Assembly: GCA_938039145.1 (NCBI GenBank)
Contig: CALHVG010000043.1
Span: 1-7,094 of the forward strand
Source: an uncultured Treponema sp.
Lineage (GTDB): Bacteria > Spirochaetota > Spirochaetia > Treponematales > Treponemataceae
DNA length: 7,094 nt
Direction of reading: 5' to 3'
Of the stretch, positions 6,917 through 7,094 are shown one piece after another. A program made the position numbers and the translations under genes. The notes beneath the pieces are model-generated. The model was given only the letters and a program-made list of their open reading frames with translations. It was not told the origin of the DNA and did no database searches. Numbering within the stretch: position 1 is the first letter of the stretch; each line of letters begins with the position of its first letter.

Positions 6917-6951
6917 TCAAGAATCGGACGTTGTCCAATTCTTGCAAGATG
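6910..6951 (-). repeat. Hairpin repeat unit, copy 2 (nearer ppaC)
   Basis: On the minus strand: CATCTTG, then a 12-bp stem with a 3-base AAC loop (6944-6933 paired with 6929-6918), then AGACGGAC. The stem is fully paired on the minus strand if one U-G wobble is counted. On the plus strand the same position is a C-A mismatch, so an RNA from the minus strand folds better. There is no T-run after it, so it is not a standard terminator. It shares both flanks and the CAAG...CTTG stem base with copy 1. Confidence 0.6.
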
Positions 6952-6961
6952 GGATATCCAA

Positions 6962-6980
6962 GTTTTCCTTTTAGGAAAAC
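6962..6980. repeat. 8-bp hairpin between the two repeat units
   Basis: GTTTTCCT (6962-6969) and AGGAAAAC (6973-6980) are perfect inverse complements around a 3-base TTT loop. It lies between the two CAAG...CTTG hairpins and is not followed by a T-run on either strand. It is probably part of the same repeat element or of a structured leader. Confidence 0.5.
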
Positions 6981-7033
6981 CGGAGACGGCGGGCGAAGAA
7001 CTAAAGGATGTAAGACCTGATTTTCCGCCGACC

Positions 7034-7072
7034 GTCCGTCCCAAGTTTGCCATGCGGCAAACTTGCAAGATG
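7034..7072 (-). repeat. Hairpin repeat unit, copy 1 (farther from ppaC)
   Basis: On the minus strand: CATCTTG, then a perfect 10-bp stem with a 4-base GCAT loop (7065-7056 paired with 7051-7042), then GGACGGAC. The outer four stem bases (CAAG/CTTG) and both flanks match copy 2, while the inner stem differs in sequence but keeps pairing. This pattern of conserved ends and covarying middle suggests the fold matters. The copies are offset by about 121-124 bases. Confidence 0.6.
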
Positions 7073-7094
7073 TGTCCTTAAACATAATGCAGGC

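Noticed and set aside
7034..7072. Integron attC-like sites for the CAAG...CTTG hairpins
   Set aside because: Some treponemes carry chromosomal integrons, so this was considered. The stems lack the GTTRRRY and RYYYAAC core boxes, and the adjoining genes are housekeeping genes in an operon, not cassettes.
6828..7085. 85-codon open frame on the minus strand upstream of ppaC
   Set aside because: It runs straight through the three hairpins and both repeat units, has no recognisable domain and no ribosome binding site, and overlaps the ppaC start. It is most likely a chance frame over repeat DNA.

Overview
The window looks like chromosomal DNA from a motile, anaerobic, host-associated bacterium, most likely a spirochaete of the Treponema group. 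This is an inference from gene content: a large Cache-type chemoreceptor, a CBS/DRTGG-type family II pyrophosphatase and a peptide-type ABC ATPase, with moderate GC. No rRNA or other phylogenetic marker is present. I see no phage genes, transposase, tRNA or CRISPR array.

Layout. Positions 1-113 hold no supported gene. They carry G/C-rich hairpins and an A8 tract that reads as a terminator for the leftward gene beside it. Positions 114-2333 (minus strand) encode a 739-residue methyl-accepting chemotaxis protein. Its upstream region has a clear ribosome binding site and an exact GCCGATAA box, the classic -10 of flagellar sigma-28 promoters. A divergent intergenic region of about 150 bp separates it from a rightward operon. 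That operon is azlC (2486-3202), azlD (3199-3519, ATGA overlap) and an oligopeptide-type ABC ATPase (3538-4499). The ATPase is complete in every motif but broken by a one-base frameshift at a T5C3 run near 3757-3764. The operon meets a leftward pair head-on, with only 12 bp between stop codons. That pair is ppaC (start 6823, stop 5171; 550 residues; CBS-DRTGG-CBS family II pyrophosphatase) followed by a HAD-family phosphatase (5174-4512), coupled by a 4-base ATGA overlap.

Positions 6824-7094 carry no convincing gene. They hold three strong hairpins, two of which belong to a repeated unit (CATCTTG, a CAAG...CTTG stem, then RGACGGAC), and a possible ppaC promoter set inside a 9-bp inverted repeat.

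Functionally the window combines environmental sensing (the chemoreceptor), small-molecule export (AzlCD, probably branched-chain amino acids) with an ATPase whose partners are not visible, and phosphate housekeeping (adenine-nucleotide-regulated pyrophosphatase with a sugar-phosphatase-like HAD enzyme). Nothing here is a clear new system. The points most worth checking are the frameshifted orphan ATPase behind azlCD and the repeated hairpin unit ahead of ppaC.
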